Positions 42,966 to 55,135 of a stretch of DNA of 64,000 nucleotides are shown here, one piece after another. The position numbers and the translations under genes are program-made. Under the pieces are notes generated by a model, which ran no database searches, was not told the origin of the DNA, and saw nothing but the letters and a program-made list of their open reading frames with translations. This stretch comes from Dichetophora obliterata (Eukaryota; Arthropoda; Insecta; Diptera; Sciomyzidae), in the NCBI GenBank assembly GCA_963920525.1, contig OY986435.1:224738399-224802398 (forward strand), in the 5' to 3' direction. Position 1 is the stretch's first letter. Every line of letters begins with the position of its first letter.

Positions 42966-44640
42966 TTAGTGGCCTACTCTAAGTTCCCTTTTTCAACTGA
43001 ATTATTTTTCGTTTGTCAAAATATGTCAACGCCATTTATTAGTATAAGCAAAACAGAATACTGTACTTACCATTTTTTTTCAGGTAGCTCATTGATACAA
43101 TTGAGAAATCGATAATTATATTTTGCATTTAAAAAAAAATATAGTTTTGTTTGAATCATGTATTTAAGTCTTCCGCTTTACCAAGGCTAACAAAACTTTT
43201 TAACACCTTAATTTTTTATGAATTATTACAGAAATATTTCTGGCAAAAGTTTTTGGTTTTGATAAAACTTTTGTTATAAAAACATAAAACTGAAAAAATA
43301 CTACATTTCATTATATAAGCACAATTACCAAATTTCAATAAGAAATTGCGGCTGCATTTGTGTCGGAAGACGGACATGGCAAATTCGACTCAGACGGTGA
43401 TGCTCATCAAGAATAGTTACACTTTTTGTTTACATGCCACGCCTCCTTATCAGCGTTACAAACGGAGTGACAAAGTTAATATTCCCCTTACGCAGTATGC
43501 GCTGAATTATAATAATTAACTTTACATATAAACACAAAAAAGTTTTATCAACAATATCGTATAATTCTGAATTATACCCAGTATAAATCTTGCACAGTGA
43601 ACAATATTTTCAACTAGAACGACGCATTGCGCACGTTGTCATCAATAACGACATAAAAAAAAAATTAAATCTGCGCAAAAGTTATTTTATCAATAACGTC
43701 ACTTTTGTAGCTTTATGACGAGCTTGGCTTGAAATTTTTTTTTTAATTCAACGTTCATAACTCAAATTAACACAATATACATGAATAGTACAAACGATTA
43801 AAATGAACTTAATTTTCCAAGAATAATATCACAACCATTAATATGTCACTATTTCTTATAAGCAAAACATGCTTTCGCTTTGATGATCATTGCATAAGTA
43901 CGATAAGACGGTCTTGCAAATAACAAAGTGAGTAAGGTGCCAAACAAAATAACGGCATTTTTTGCTGCATTTTTGACAGAAATCATCTTTTTTGAGTTAT
44001 GACGGTCTTGAAGCTAATGAGCGATATTTATATTGCTTTTGTTTCTACCGTGCATTCTCAAAAAGGGATTCTAGGAGGCCTCTTTAGAGTCGCAAGAGCG
44101 AAAGGCCTAAAAATTAATTCGTTGCATAAAAAAAAGAAAGTATACTTTTATATGAGTGTGGAAGCACTTCGAAATCCATATGAAGGTCTGCTAGTAGTGC
44201 TTCGAACTAATGCCATTGCCGACTGGGTTTCTACGACCGCATGTCAATCCTACGGTCATATGTACCTACGCAAAAATGTCAACTTGAAAGTGATTTATGT
44301 TTTTATTGCAGTCATTTTAAATTTTTTCTTTTTAATATTATGTGCATTAATTATATGTGCATACGTATGTGCTTGTTATCTTTATTTTTTTTATGAATTA
44401 AATAGAAAACTTAATTTGTTGCTTTTTTCGCTTTTTATTTGTGCAACGTCACATGCTCCAGATGTTCCAAGTAAAGATAATAATATTACCGATATATCTG
44501 TTTGTTGGGTATGTTCACAAGCTCGTATTTTTGATGCTTAGTTATTTCAATCTCTCATACTTATTCCATCGTTATCCATGCATACTCGATGTAGAGAGTG
44601 AGAGCGAAAAAGATACAAGTAGATATTAGAAAAAATATCA
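42966..44640. other. No recognised gene
   Basis: A+T-rich DNA between the CCCGAGAAAC element and the hAT element. Only the open frame at 43999-44541 stands out. Confidence 0.4.
43999..44541 (+). CDS. Hypothetical ORF, 180 codons, one membrane-like stretch
   Basis: An open frame of 180 codons, longer than most in this A+T-rich DNA. Residues about 113-155 are strongly hydrophobic (V-F-I-A-V-I-L-N-F-F-F-L-I-L) and would form one or two membrane segments. The first half is basic and the end is Cys-containing (C-W-V-C). Part of it spans a short inverted pair (GAAGCACTTCGAA / TTCGAAGCACTAC reversed), which suggests repeat DNA. No family is recognised; chance is quite possible. Confidence 0.18.
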   Translation: MTVLKLMSDIYIAFVSTVHSQKGILGGLFRVARAKGLKINSLHKKKKVYFYMSVEALRNPYEGLLVVLRTNAIADWVSTTACQSYGHMYLRKNVNLKVIYVFIAVILNFFFLILCALIICAYVCACYLYFFYELNRKLNLLLFSLFICATSHAPDVPSKDNNITDISVCWVCSQARIFDA

Positions 44641-44828
44641 ACAACCAACAGTGTTGCCAGAATTTTTTCGAGAAAAGCGCGAGATTTGAAAAAAAAATTT
44701 CGCCCAAAATCGCCCAATGAAAAAAAAAATCGCCAAAATCGCAATTTTGGCCAAAACGCAAACAAAAACAAAAAAATTATACACATTTTTTTCAAATAAT
44801 ATTGAGATTATTTTTAGAGACTAACTAT

Positions 44829-47800
44829 TTAGAATTTTCCAATATGCAACTTTAAAAATAAAAACTTTTTACAAAAAAGTTCCATTATATTAAATACTTC
44901 AGCCATATTAGACTTTTCCTCCGTTTCGTCAATTCTCGAAGTATTGTTTAGTTCATACATTGACTTATTCATTTTTGAAATCCTATCATCGGATATTGGC
45001 AGCGACTTGCAACAACTGTTTTGAGCCGTCATGAAGCATTTTACTCGAATGATTGAAGTTAGCATATCCAATTTCATTCTGTTAGGAATTTTAGTTTTGG
45101 TCAAATTCATGACGGAGAAAATACGTTCGACAAATGCATTAGAATGTGGCAAGGAAGCAAGATAAATGCCAACTTACAAATATTGCCAAACATTTTTCCC
45201 CCTACTGCTGTCTTAATTTTTTATGCAGATTCCCAAAATTCTGCACTTTCAGATGGCACATTGTTTTTGGAAACATTGCTCCATGGAAATGATAACAAAG
45301 ATTCGTATTCGATTTCTGCTGCACGTCGCTCTTCAAGAGATAGATAATAAAGAGTAAGTTCACGGAAAGAAGATCTTATATGGTTTAAACATCTTTCAGG
45401 ACATAAAATAAAAGCATTTTTAAACATTTCTAAATGACTGGGTAGTCGTTTTAACATTTCCTCGATTAAAACTATAATGAAATTCTGGCATTTTGATAGT
45501 ATGTCTATCTTAACAATATCATCACTTAATTTATGAATTCCTTCATGGAACTGATAAAGAAATGTAAGGTCATTAATTCTTTTATAATTGCTTTTATTCG
45601 CTAAAATTTTAATTTAAGCTGAATGCAGCTAAATTATCAAAATTGAAATTTTTGACAATATCTTCATTTATAAATTTTGAAACAAGTCTTTGAATAAATG
45701 TTGTGATTTCAACGTAAGCTTGAAAAAAGTCAACTTTTTCTCCTTGAAAATATAAATTATGTGAGTTGATATGTTGAAGAAACGGTCTCAATAAAATAAG
45801 TATTATAAAGTTTTGTTCGTTTTGATACATGATTCAATCAGAATAAGGTTAAGTATATATTTGACATATCCTTATTTTATGTAAACAAACACATATTCTC
45901 TCTCTGAAATTAATGACAAACAGGGTTGTGTAGTCTTCTCAAAAAAAAGTATCATTTCAGTATTTTGGTGCGTCTTTTTTAAAACAAAGTATGTAGTTCT
46001 TCTTTTGTTACACTTTTTTTAAAAAATACTGCTTTTTTTCATTACACTTAAGGGAGATTGTAGGCAAAATCTCTTAAAATTAAGGTAATTTTGGAAGATG
46101 TTTTTTAAAAAAGTATAATATATATTCGAAAAACTTTATTTTCGTGTTAGTTTTACATCATCAGTTTAAGTAACAAAATTTTCTATCATATAATCTGTAT
46201 ATATAAAGATATACAGATATAAAGATTTAAAGATAAAGAAAAATGGAGAAAATCGACCCACATCATAGCGCAGCTCAAAATCGTTTTTAAACAAACAAAA
46301 AAATATGCATTTGAAAATCGACTTTTGAATGCACATATTTTACCAAAATGGAAAGAAAATTAAGAAAAGCGACGAAAAAGTAGTAAAATTTATATTATTT
46401 TTAACAATACTGTTGCGTGGATTCGACTCGCGTCGTTTCAACAGCGAGGTCGTGAAATGCGGCCAGTCAGTAACAACTATAACCGTCCATCCTAAATGAT
46501 GTGACTTTTACTGTTAAATATTCCGTTATAACAACAATATTGGAAAAAACCTAATACATACCGTTTTAACAACAACAATTAAAATATAACTCAAAAAATA
46601 TAATACACAAAAATGTGTATTAAATAATATAATCATAAATTTGTGATCAAAAGCTACAATAAGAACTTCGTGTTCATTACATTACGAACAGATTAAAATG
46701 AAAATCTGTTTAAAAAACTATGTTTCAACAAAAACGCATTTAAAGTTACTCTAATTAGTTAAAGTATTCAGGCGCACCGGGTTTTAAGCACTGTAGAAGC
46801 TAAATTATAAGCTGATTCGATTGATTTTTTACATAGTTTTACAACAATAATCAATTGACAAAAAAAAAAATTCTAAAAATTGTTTACCTAAATTCTCCTT
46901 TAATATTTTGTAATATTTTGTTATTCTGATTTAAGTTAGGAATCCTGTTCGCTGTGCAAATATAACTAATAATAGATTAGTTTCAGTGTTTTACTATATT
47001 AATACTGTTTGTAACAAAGAACTACAAAAAGTTTGAAGTGCATAAATTTTATAATGAAAACCGTGTTCCAGTACATTCTTTAATTCAAAGCTTAAAGTTT
47101 TGGAAATATTCGCATGCAAGGATTATTAATTTTCTGTGTGCTGTGTTGGCACATATTACTTTTATTCTTTTTTTAAAAACTCGTAATATAATTTTGAGTC
47201 AAAACAAATAAGTTATAGAAAATGTACTATAAAACGTAGTAGTCAAATGTGCCTTTGGATATTTCGTACAATGAAAAAGTTTCATATTCATGCAACCAAG
47301 TGCTTATTTTGAAATAATAAAATTACTCTTTTGCTCTCCTCGCATTATTAGGGTATCTAAGTTCATTCTTGTGAGTAAACGTCAAATGGCTGCATAACCT
47401 ATATGATTGAATCATGGTTTTGATACGCTTCATGCAACAAGTGAGCTGTGTGACATTTTTCTTTTTCAGACCCAATTTCGAAAAACGTTTTTAGCTCTAA
47501 ATATTGTGGGCTAAATATAATTGTATTTAGCGTTAAAGCGTGACAGCCAGCGAGTTGCAGAAATTTGAATTAAACACAAGTATTTTGCATTCTCTTCGTA
47601 ATAAGTTTGAATGTTCTGTAATATTTAGCTTTTCTAATTGGGCTATTTTTAAACTAATTGTAAGATTGTTTAACTACAAAATCTACTTCATTATTAAAGA
47701 TTTCGCAAGCACAAGAAGCACACAAATGAAGACTATGTCATATACATTTCATAAGTATAATATTAGGTGCATGTTCTTTTAGCTTAACATACAGAGCATT

Positions 47801-48555
47801 GTTTTTGCCACTTAAACTATAAGCCCCATCGGTACCTAAAACCACCATTTTACTGAGTGATATCTTAGGAACATTCAAAAAGTTTTTTATAGCCTCAAAT
47901 AAATCGTTTGAGGTAGTGCTCGTTAACTCGCTACGCTAACTAGCCCTAAGAAATGAGTAGTTATCTTACAATTTGCCTGCGAAAAGTACTTAATACATAA
48001 GCACAAATATTTTTCGGTACTTATGCCCGTGGATTCGTCAACAAGTAGGCAATAGCTTGAGTTTCCAATATCTGATAACACCTCTGACATTAAGGATGGA
48101 TTGAGAACATATCTTATGATTGCCGAGCATTTCGTTCTATGAAGCTTAACTTGAAAGTAGCTAGTTGTCGGGCACAGCTCTTTGAAAATATCAATTAGAT
48201 GATCGACTGAACTAATGGACGCATGCTGCGCTATAAAAAGCGTGTATCGAATTGCTTCTATGTGATTATGTCTCTCATGTGTTGCCACTAATATAAGAGT
48301 GCATTTTATTTATTGTTTAATCACTGATAGGTTTATAAACATACCAAATTTTGTTATCTTGGATTGCTTGAAGTCCAATTTCGAAGCATTCCCTTTGTGT
48401 TTTGCTGTTTGTGAATGTCGATCCAAGTCAGCTTTCTGTGGTCGCAATTCACACTCACATACAGTGCAAAATGCCATGTCCTCATTGCGCGTACTGCGTT
48501 TAAGCCAACCTTTATTTGTTAGAATATTATTAACAACACTAGAGTCTATTGACAA
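44829..48555 (-). pseudogene. hAT transposase, degenerate, split
   Basis: The N-terminus (48555-48310) has a BED-like zinc finger: C-T-V-C, then H-S-Q-T-A-K-H. The catalytic part follows at 48288-47923: L-H-R-T-K-C, then Y-C-L-L-V-D-E-S-T with the first Asp. After a frameshift it continues (47920-47500) with L-G-T-D-G-A, K-N-N-A-L, H-S-L-H-L-C-A-S and T-R-W-L-S-R. Coding similarity stops near 47500 and resumes at 45830. The C-terminal dimerisation domain (45150-44990) has P-H-S-N-A-F-V-E-R-I-F-S and I-R-V-K. Several stops and shifts break it. This layout resembles the ZMYM/ZBED-related group of hAT transposases in animals. Inactive. Confidence 0.85.
45840..47497. other. Unidentified sequence inside the hAT element
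   Basis: About 1.65 kb that separates two collinear parts of the transposase. A palindromic TAAATATAATTGTATTTA lies at its right border (47512-47529). No coding pattern, no clear inverted ends. It could be a decayed insertion or a replaced segment. Confidence 0.4.
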
Positions 48556-49022
48556 ATTAAATTACCTTCATACTCTGGAATGCTGCACCAATTGTTATTG
48601 AATAATTTCCTGTATTTTCCCCACTTGCTCATTTGTATGCAAAAAAAATTACTATAAAGAACTATGTGTGTGTTCAAAACTAGCAACTAGAATTTACAAA
48701 TTCTAATTGGTGAGTTGCTGCTGTCAGTTAAAATTTTATTCAAAAAGATAGCGATGTGATTTCGATATAAATAAATTATCGATAAAGCTTGTGAGCTGTG
48801 TTCAGTCGCATTGTTAACAGAGTATTCCAAACACTTTTAAAATAATTGTTATTTTCTTTAATTGAAATTTTAAACAAATTAGATGAGTTTATGAAAAAGC
48901 GTGGTTTTCACAAAAATCGCCCAAAAAATTGCCAGGCGATTTCCAAAAAATTTAAGCGCAAAAATAAAAAAAAAGCGTCCCATTGGCGATAAATCGCCCA
49001 ATCTGGCAACGGTGACAGCCAA

Positions 49023-49758
49023 CTATTTTGCTTGGAATGTTCTTTGCAGAGCTTTAGTTCACAACCAAATCTATTGATAAATATTTTTATATTATTTTGT
49101 AATACTCTCTTTTATTTCATTTTCATAACCTAGTTTTCTGTTCTGTGCCAATCAGATTTATTGAGATTTCGCATCGACAACGCTAATAAATTAATGTTGA
49201 TGATGCTTTCATTCCCTTTGTTCAACCATGTGCATCAAATGAATGAAATTGAATTGAATGGAATGCTTTTGCTCTAAGCATTTTTAACATAAAATAGAAA
49301 AATATTGATTTTTCAGATGACAGAAGTATGCAAATTGAAAAAACGAAATTGTGACAACCGAGTAATATTTTGGTCACGACCAATTTACGTCACATTAAAA
49401 TAATGTCTGTCTGTGAACTAAATTCAAGTTTAAGGCTATAAAGTAGGGATGCGCAACGAGTGTCCTCAGCGTTAACGTTGCGAGTGACTTCGAGCACGCA
49501 GCAACTGATCACTTAAAACACAAATAAAATAGTATCTGAGTGTGTGAGTATTCAAAGCACTAGACAGTAGTTAAAAGCACTTAAATAAGTTGCAATAATT
49601 AAGCATGTGTATTTTTAGGACAAATTAATATAAAATTGTGCGTTAAAACAAAAATAAACTACAAACCAATTTGAAATATTAGTTATGTATAAACGTACCT
49701 ATTTTTAACAACAATGAAAGTGCTGTGGTTTAAGTTTATAAAAATCAAATATTTATTG
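49023..49758. other. No gene recognised
   Basis: A+T-rich DNA with GAATG/CATTC-rich patches (49200-49270). Nothing coding is supported. Confidence 0.4.
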
Positions 49759-50176
49759 CACCCAAAAAAAAGCTCCGTACTATGTACAAAACAATTATTT
49801 TATTCTACAAAGCTGTTTGTTCTTTTCAGCCTACGAACAACTTTGTGAATAATATAAATGACCGTTTGTACATTGTACAAAGAAAAATTTGTATATTTTA
49901 CAAACGCATTCGTTTCATCTACAAAAGATACGAACAAATATGCAAATGCTGCTACCACCGCTTTGTATATTATACAACAATGTTCGTTCAGTTACAAATT
50001 TATACATTATAGATTTTTACAAACTAGCGTTTGTAGAATGTACAAAGTTACGAATTCAAAAATTTTTTTATGCGGCCAACACTACAAACGTTTGTACTAT
50101 GTACAAAACATTTGTACATTCTACGAATAGCCTCTGTTTGTATTTCTACAAAGATTTTATTAATATTTTTTGGGTG
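49759..50176. mobile_element. 418-bp MITE, ends CACCCAAAAAA, full of TGTACAAA motifs
   Basis: The ends CACCCAAAAAA (49759) and (inverted) CACCCAAAAAA (to 50176) bracket a sequence with more than ten copies, in both orientations, of short motifs TTTGTACAAT, CTACAAA and ACGAACAA. All open frames here are made of that repetition. The class is unknown. Confidence 0.6.
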
Positions 50177-50433
50177 TGGAGCGAGCGAGCGAAGCACCCA
50201 TGGAACAGCTTTTTTGAAAAATGTTAAACAGAGTATATCTTCTAAATCAGACATGAGCTATCAGTAGCTCAGTTGGCTCAGCAACAAAATTGTTTTGTTT
50301 TATCAATTTTGTGTTTGCACATTTGTAAAAACAACAACACGTACAAAAAATAACAACAAAACCCCCGTTCACCAAAATTTCTAACTTGCTAACAACAACA
50401 AATGCATGCAAAGGCAACAAAAAGCAAGTCTTA

Positions 50434-51391
50434 AGGCCCATTTCCAATAACGCGTGAGATGCGTTTCGTAAATTGACGCAAATATTCAATACATGAAGAC
50501 ATACCTAACTGGTTCCAACAAACAGCATGCGTTTGTACGCAGCGTAAAATATTCGAAAAATTTAATATTTCATGCGCGTGAAGCTTTGACAGCGAAACAG
50601 CTGTTCAGTTTTACAAAGGAAAAATTAAAAAAAGATTAGTAGAATTTGAGAGAAACTAAAAAATTTATTACAGGCATTTAAGACGTGCTCCACACTCACG
50701 ACACATCTGCAGCGGCATGCCGGAGTGCCTGACTATATGAGCGAGGAGTCCAAAAATGCATTTAAGAACAGTCGGTGGTGCAAATAGTCACTGGCATAAA
50801 AGACGTGCTCCACACTCACAACATATCTGCAGCGGTATGCCGGAGTGCCTGACTATATGGGCGAGTCCAAAAATGCATATAAGAACAGGCGGTGGTGCAA
50901 ATGGTCACAGGCATTTAAGACGCGCTCCACACTCACGATATATCTGCAGCGGCATGCCGGAGTGCCTAACTATATGGGTGAGTTCCAAAATGCATTTTTA
51001 CAAAGCATCAGTGTGTTTTATTATTAATTAGTTAGAAGATTATTAGGCAAAACTAAGCAATTATACTATTTTTAGAATATCAACAGAGCTGCGCAGTTTT
51101 TGTATTTTAACTTAGCACCAATTCAAAATAAAATACACTGATGCTTTGTAAAAATGCATTTTCGAACTCGCCCTATCAGGACCAATAGTATGCAGGAAGG
51201 CAAAACACAAGGCATCAGTGTATTTTATTTTGAATAAACTTGCAAAACTTTTACACATTAAAATTATGCTTCGCTAAGCAGAAGACCGGCAACCATATGT
51301 TCACGCACACGCTCCATTGGAAATTGCTTTTTTTCCGTAGCTTCCGCAGCGTAAAACGCAACGCATCGCACGCGTTATTGGAAATGGGCCT
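50434..51391. mobile_element. PIF/Harbinger-like non-autonomous element, TTA duplication
   Basis: The left end AGGCCCATTTCCAATAACGC and the inverted right end AGGCCCATTTCCAATAACGC are identical over 20 bp and similar beyond (GTGNGATGCGTT). TTA sits on both outer sides (50431-50433, 51392-51394). TWA 3-bp duplication is a PIF/Harbinger hallmark. It contains a 120-bp tandem triplication and a downstream inverted phrase 'GCATCAGTGT' (51006, 51136, 51213). No transposase. Confidence 0.78.
50671..50990. repeat. Three tandem units of about 120 bp
   Basis: Units begin CAGGCATTTAAGACGTGCTC at 50671, 50791 (CTGGCATAAAAGACGTGCTC) and 50908, so periods are 120 and 117 bp; the third unit is partial. Each contains CTGCAG, GGCATGCCGGAGTGCC (a palindrome-rich core) and CCAAAAATGCAT. 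It is GC-richer than the surroundings. The open frames across it are periodic. Confidence 0.9.
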
Positions 51392-51394
51392 TTA

Positions 51395-52780
51395 CTCAAT
51401 GGCGCTGCGTGAAACAGAAACAAAAAAGAAATGTGAGAACAAAGCAAAAACTACGCAATTGTCTTTGAACATACCCAATTGTTTGCAAAATATGGCAGCA
51501 CTAATTGTGCTTAGAGAGGAAATCGTCGGTCGTTAGAGAAAAATGGAATAGATTCTATTAAATTTTACTCTAGCGATAAGTCGCTACGACTCTTGCTCAA
51601 CGATTTCATTTTGAACGGCTTCGTTAACTTGCATGTGTTATGTTATGTGTTCGACATCACAAGTCGTTACGACTTTTGGTTCTGTTCGGGCTGTTATTGG
51701 GGTTTTTTAATGCATTAACATATTTTATGTTGCGCTTTTTTCTTTTTGCAACGATGAGCAAAAGCAATAATGAGAATAATTTTGTGTTTGTTTAAAACAA
51801 AAACATTGGCTCACTAAATTTATTTTCCCGCTCATGACTGTTCTAAACGGTTTAACCGATTTTAAAATTTTTTCCTAAACTGTTCTACGCTTCTAAAATT
51901 ATTTCCTTACGAAGCCAAAATTTCGAAATTCTATTTAGTTTATAAGTTAGTTGAAAAAATATTTCCATATGTTACGTTGTTGTTGTTGTTCAATAAGGAG
52001 CAGTAAGCTCACAATTTGTTTTGTTGAGCAAACAAAACAAATGTATGTATCTGTCAAAAAACCGATCGACATGGAAGGACAAGTTCACGTTTGTTTGTCG
52101 GTGTACTATTTGAAAGTATCAATAATAGCGAAATGTGATAGTTTTTAGAACAGTGTCAGGCACATTTTAATTTCCCAAACACGCGTCTTTGGAAACAAAA
52201 TGCTGCTTGAGCGACGTCAACGCATGTACACTACGAGCTTCTTCCTGTGGCTTTCAATCGTGTGCGTTCGGCTGTTGCTTTGTTTTGATTTTTGCTAAGC
52301 AAATCAAGTCAGTTGATGTTGAGCACTTTTAGTAGCTATGTCTGGCTGCGCAATTTTACAAATGCACAGATAAAAATGATGCCTGAAGAATGGGAAAATG
52401 ATTTGTATTTGTAACGTGCTGTCAAAAACACAATTTACGCAAGAAAAAATGAAACATTTTCAACTTTTCTAGCGTAAATTGCGTTTTCTCAACGTGACGT
52501 TCACAAGCATTAAACTCGCTCCCATTAGCTGTTCACAACTTGCTCTTCGTTTTTCTCTGCTTCACACACAAGCAAAGAATATGTTAATATGTGTGTGCCT
52601 ATCACTGGTTTAGAATGTTCCGCAAAAATTTTTATTAATTTATTACTAATTTGGCGTTTTTGGACCATTTGTATGGTTAGTAAATTTTATTAATCCAATG
52701 AAAATTTTTCTTACCACTCAAATTTCTATACAAAAAAAAAAAAAAAAAAAAATATACAGAGTGTCCAGCGTAAGTCTGCC
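51395..52780. other. No gene recognised
   Basis: Mixed sequence with a poly(A) run at about 52732-52752. No repeat ends or coding signals that I can support. Confidence 0.4.
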
Positions 52781-52922
52781 GACAGAATGAATCCTGAAGC
52801 AGGCAGGCAGGTTTGCTTACTTGTTTCAGTGCGATAAAACTCGCTTCATACGATTTCATATAAACCTGCTCGAAGTGTGCAGATTGGAAGCAGATTGGAA
52901 GGTCAGATCAGATCAGATCAGG
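52781..52922. repeat. GCAGGCAGG / CAGATCAG inverted partner (left)
   Basis: Contains GCAGGCAGGCAGGT and GGTCAGATCAGATCAGATCA. Both phrases, together with 'TGCAGA' and 'GCTCG', recur inverted at 56585-56690, 3.7 kb away. It could be the two arms of a larger inverted-repeat element that includes the elements between. Confidence 0.5.
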
Positions 52923-53015
52923 TTGTTGCGTTGACAACGCGTTGAACGAAACAAACATCAACAGCAGCGAACGTGCACATGTTTATGTGAGTGTGAGGGT
53001 TATTTTTGGTGCGTA

Positions 53016-53878
53016 CCCAGTGTGCCAAACGGATCCGTTACGAATCCGTAACGAACTCACTTCTTCGTACATTTTGTCCGAAACGGATTGCGTTTCGCAT
53101 CCGGAACGGATCCTTTTTCGTATGAAATTCCTCTCTCCGTTACGGACTTCAGTTACGAATCCGTTTCGGACTTCAGATACGAATCCGTTTCGGGCTTCAG
53201 ATACGAATCCGTTTCGGACTTCAGATACGAATCCATTTCGGACTTCACATACGAATCCGTTTCAGACTCTTTTTTTAAATAATGCGAACTCGCAACGGAC
53301 TCGTTTTTTAAAAATAGTTCTGATTCAAAAAGGGACAATAATGTTTATGTATGTTCAACATTTTTTTATTTTTTTGCTAATTCAGTTCTTACATTCTACA
53401 TATTACATTTTAAAGAAGGAAATTTAAAATTATATCAATGTATAATAAAAATAAAAATAACAACAAAAATAAGTACACAATTGTATTTCGTATCCCTAAT
53501 CTACTGAAAATAAAATAAGAAATTGTAAAACAAATTTAAGACTGTCTTTTATGTTAACGTTGTGGAAATTTTTTTGAAGGATTCGTAACGGGTTCGTAAC
53601 GGGTTCGTCGAAACATTAGATTCCTCTCAAAAATACGAATTGCTTTTTTCATTTTTTCGGATCCGCCTCGGACTCAGAACGGACTTCAGGAACGAATCCG
53701 TAACGGACTTCAGATACGAATCCGTTTCGGACTTCATATACGAATGCGTTTCAGACTCTTTTGGCGGATTCGTAACGGGTTCGTAACGGGTCCGTCGAAA
53801 CATAAGAAAGCGCAGTGCGTACTGACGGACTCGTAACGGGTTCGTAACGGATCCGCATCCGTTTTTGTGCACATTGGG
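53016..53878. mobile_element. TIR element built of GGATTCGTAACGG minisatellite
   Basis: The ends CCCAGTGTGCCAAACGGATC and (inverted) CCCAATGTGCACAAAAACGG are flanked by TA (53014-53015, 53879-53880). Inside each end lies an array of a 24-bp unit containing ACGAATCCGTTTCGGACTTC, at 53140-53275 and 53650-53850, plus GGTTCGTAACGG variants. The Ser/Asp/Thr-rich open frames across it are repeat artefacts. A TA-duplicating MITE is likely. Confidence 0.65.
53140..53275. repeat. 24-bp minisatellite (TTCGGACTTCAGATACGAAT)
   Basis: Five to six consecutive 24-bp units, well conserved, in the left half of the TIR element. Related, less regular units occur at 53650-53850. Confidence 0.88.
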
Positions 53879-53880
53879 TA

Positions 53881-54544
53881 TTGACAAATTTGGTTAACTT
53901 CGATTAAGATTGTGTTGTTCAGTGATCTGCAAGCGATGGCATTTTCGCTACTTGCAATCTACCCTCAACAAATACAGTGACAGTCTGACCGCACTACGCA
54001 AGCGCTGCGATTGTTGTGTCGAACATACTTGCAACATTGAAGCCAACTGTGTATGAGCGTGTCGTAAGACCACAATAATGCATGTTCGAGTTGTTGGTTT
54101 GATAACCAGCGCAGGGTCTTTTCAACTTCTGGTATGCAATGGTAAGTATGGTCATTTACAAGCAACAAAACAAAGAAATAAAGCGTAACTCCTGCATAAA
54201 AAAACCAGCGCTTATTTTGTTCTCCGAACACAAAGTATTTGCAGTAACATTGGAGTAACATTGCAGTTACTTTGCGTGACTTTTAAAAGCTTGTAGCTCA
54301 TAAGCTAATGGTTCAATTGAGCTAATTTCTTTTTTAAAATAAATTCTAAAGTTTAATTGAGTGAGCAATAAAATTTGTTTAGTAAATTTTTAAAGATATT
54401 TATTAAATTTAGTTTTTTAAGAAATTATATCAGACGCCATTTTATTATAAAACACCTTTAATCACTGATTTTGATAAGATTTTGTATGCATGCAGATCTT
54501 TAATAAAGCTACAACTTTTGTTCAATTGTTCAAAATTTCGAAAT
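53881..54544. other. No gene recognised
   Basis: The open frame at 53965-54261 (minus, 98 codons) has a hydrophobic stretch but no recognised pattern. Confidence 0.35.
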
Positions 54545-55135
54545 AATAGGGTCGCCACCTAATATTATGTCTTTTCAAGAGTTTAAAACTGATAAATGAC
54601 AACAAATAAAGGTGGCAGCCCTATCCACCATCTTGAATTTTAAAATTCTAACTTTAGATTCGAAATCAGTGACCCCTTAACACTGATAAATGACGTTTAA
54701 AACTCTTGAAAAGACATATTATTAGGTGGCAACCCTATTATTTCAAAATTTTATAATTTTGAAATTCTGATTTTTTTTTTGCCAGCCCCGAATTCATAAA
54801 ACTACAAAAAACTAAGGTGGCAACCCTATCCACCATCTTGAATTTTAAAATTCTGACTTTAGATTCGAAATCAGCGACCCCTTAACACTGATAAATGATG
54901 TTTAAAACTCTTAAAAATACATATTATTAGGTGGCAATACTGTGGTAAAAATTTAGGTGGCAACCCTAACCTCCATCTTAAATTTTAAAACTGTGACATT
55001 ATATTCGAAATCAAATTCGTTGTCAGAATTTTAAAATTACAAGAATTTGCATAAATGAAAAAAATCTAGGTGGCAACTCTATCCGCCATCTTAAATTTTA
55101 AAGTTTGACATCATCTTCGAAATAAGTTACCCCTA
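54545..55135. repeat. Second locus of 'GGTGGCAACCCT' repeat family
   Basis: At least four units begin AGGTGGCAACCCTATCC or similar (near 54604, 54813, 54951, 55068). They continue with CACCATCTTGAATTTTAAAA, then 'GATTCGAAATCAG' and 'GACCCCTTAACACTGATAAA'. The first unit is preceded by an inverted copy (GGGTCGCCACCTAATATTAT at 54550). The same family is at 10540-11100, 44 kb away. Confidence 0.75.

Larger units (their letters stand above)
44649..49014 (-). mobile_element. hAT transposon, 4.4 kb, with 8-bp duplication
   Basis: The left end CAGTGTTGCCAGAAT and the inverted right end CACCGTTGCCAGATT match the common hAT end CAGTGTTGCCAGATT. Flanking 8-mers ACAACCAA (44641-44648) and ACAGCCAA (49015-49022) differ at one base. 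Subterminal regions on both sides are crowded with AATCGCC/GGCGATT motifs in both orientations. The transposase relic lies on the minus strand (44829-48555), interrupted by about 1.65 kb of unrelated sequence. Confidence 0.88.

Noticed and set aside
49782..50267. Five overlapping open frames of 65-112 codons
   Set aside because: They fall inside the TGTACAAA-rich MITE and overlap on both strands; repeat artefact.
50756..51031. Repeated histidine/cysteine frames across the 120-bp units
   Set aside because: Both long frames here follow the tandem repeat; non-coding element with TTA duplication explains them.
53088..53427. Ser/Thr/Asp-rich periodic open frames
   Set aside because: Translation of the 24-bp minisatellite; no start context or family.
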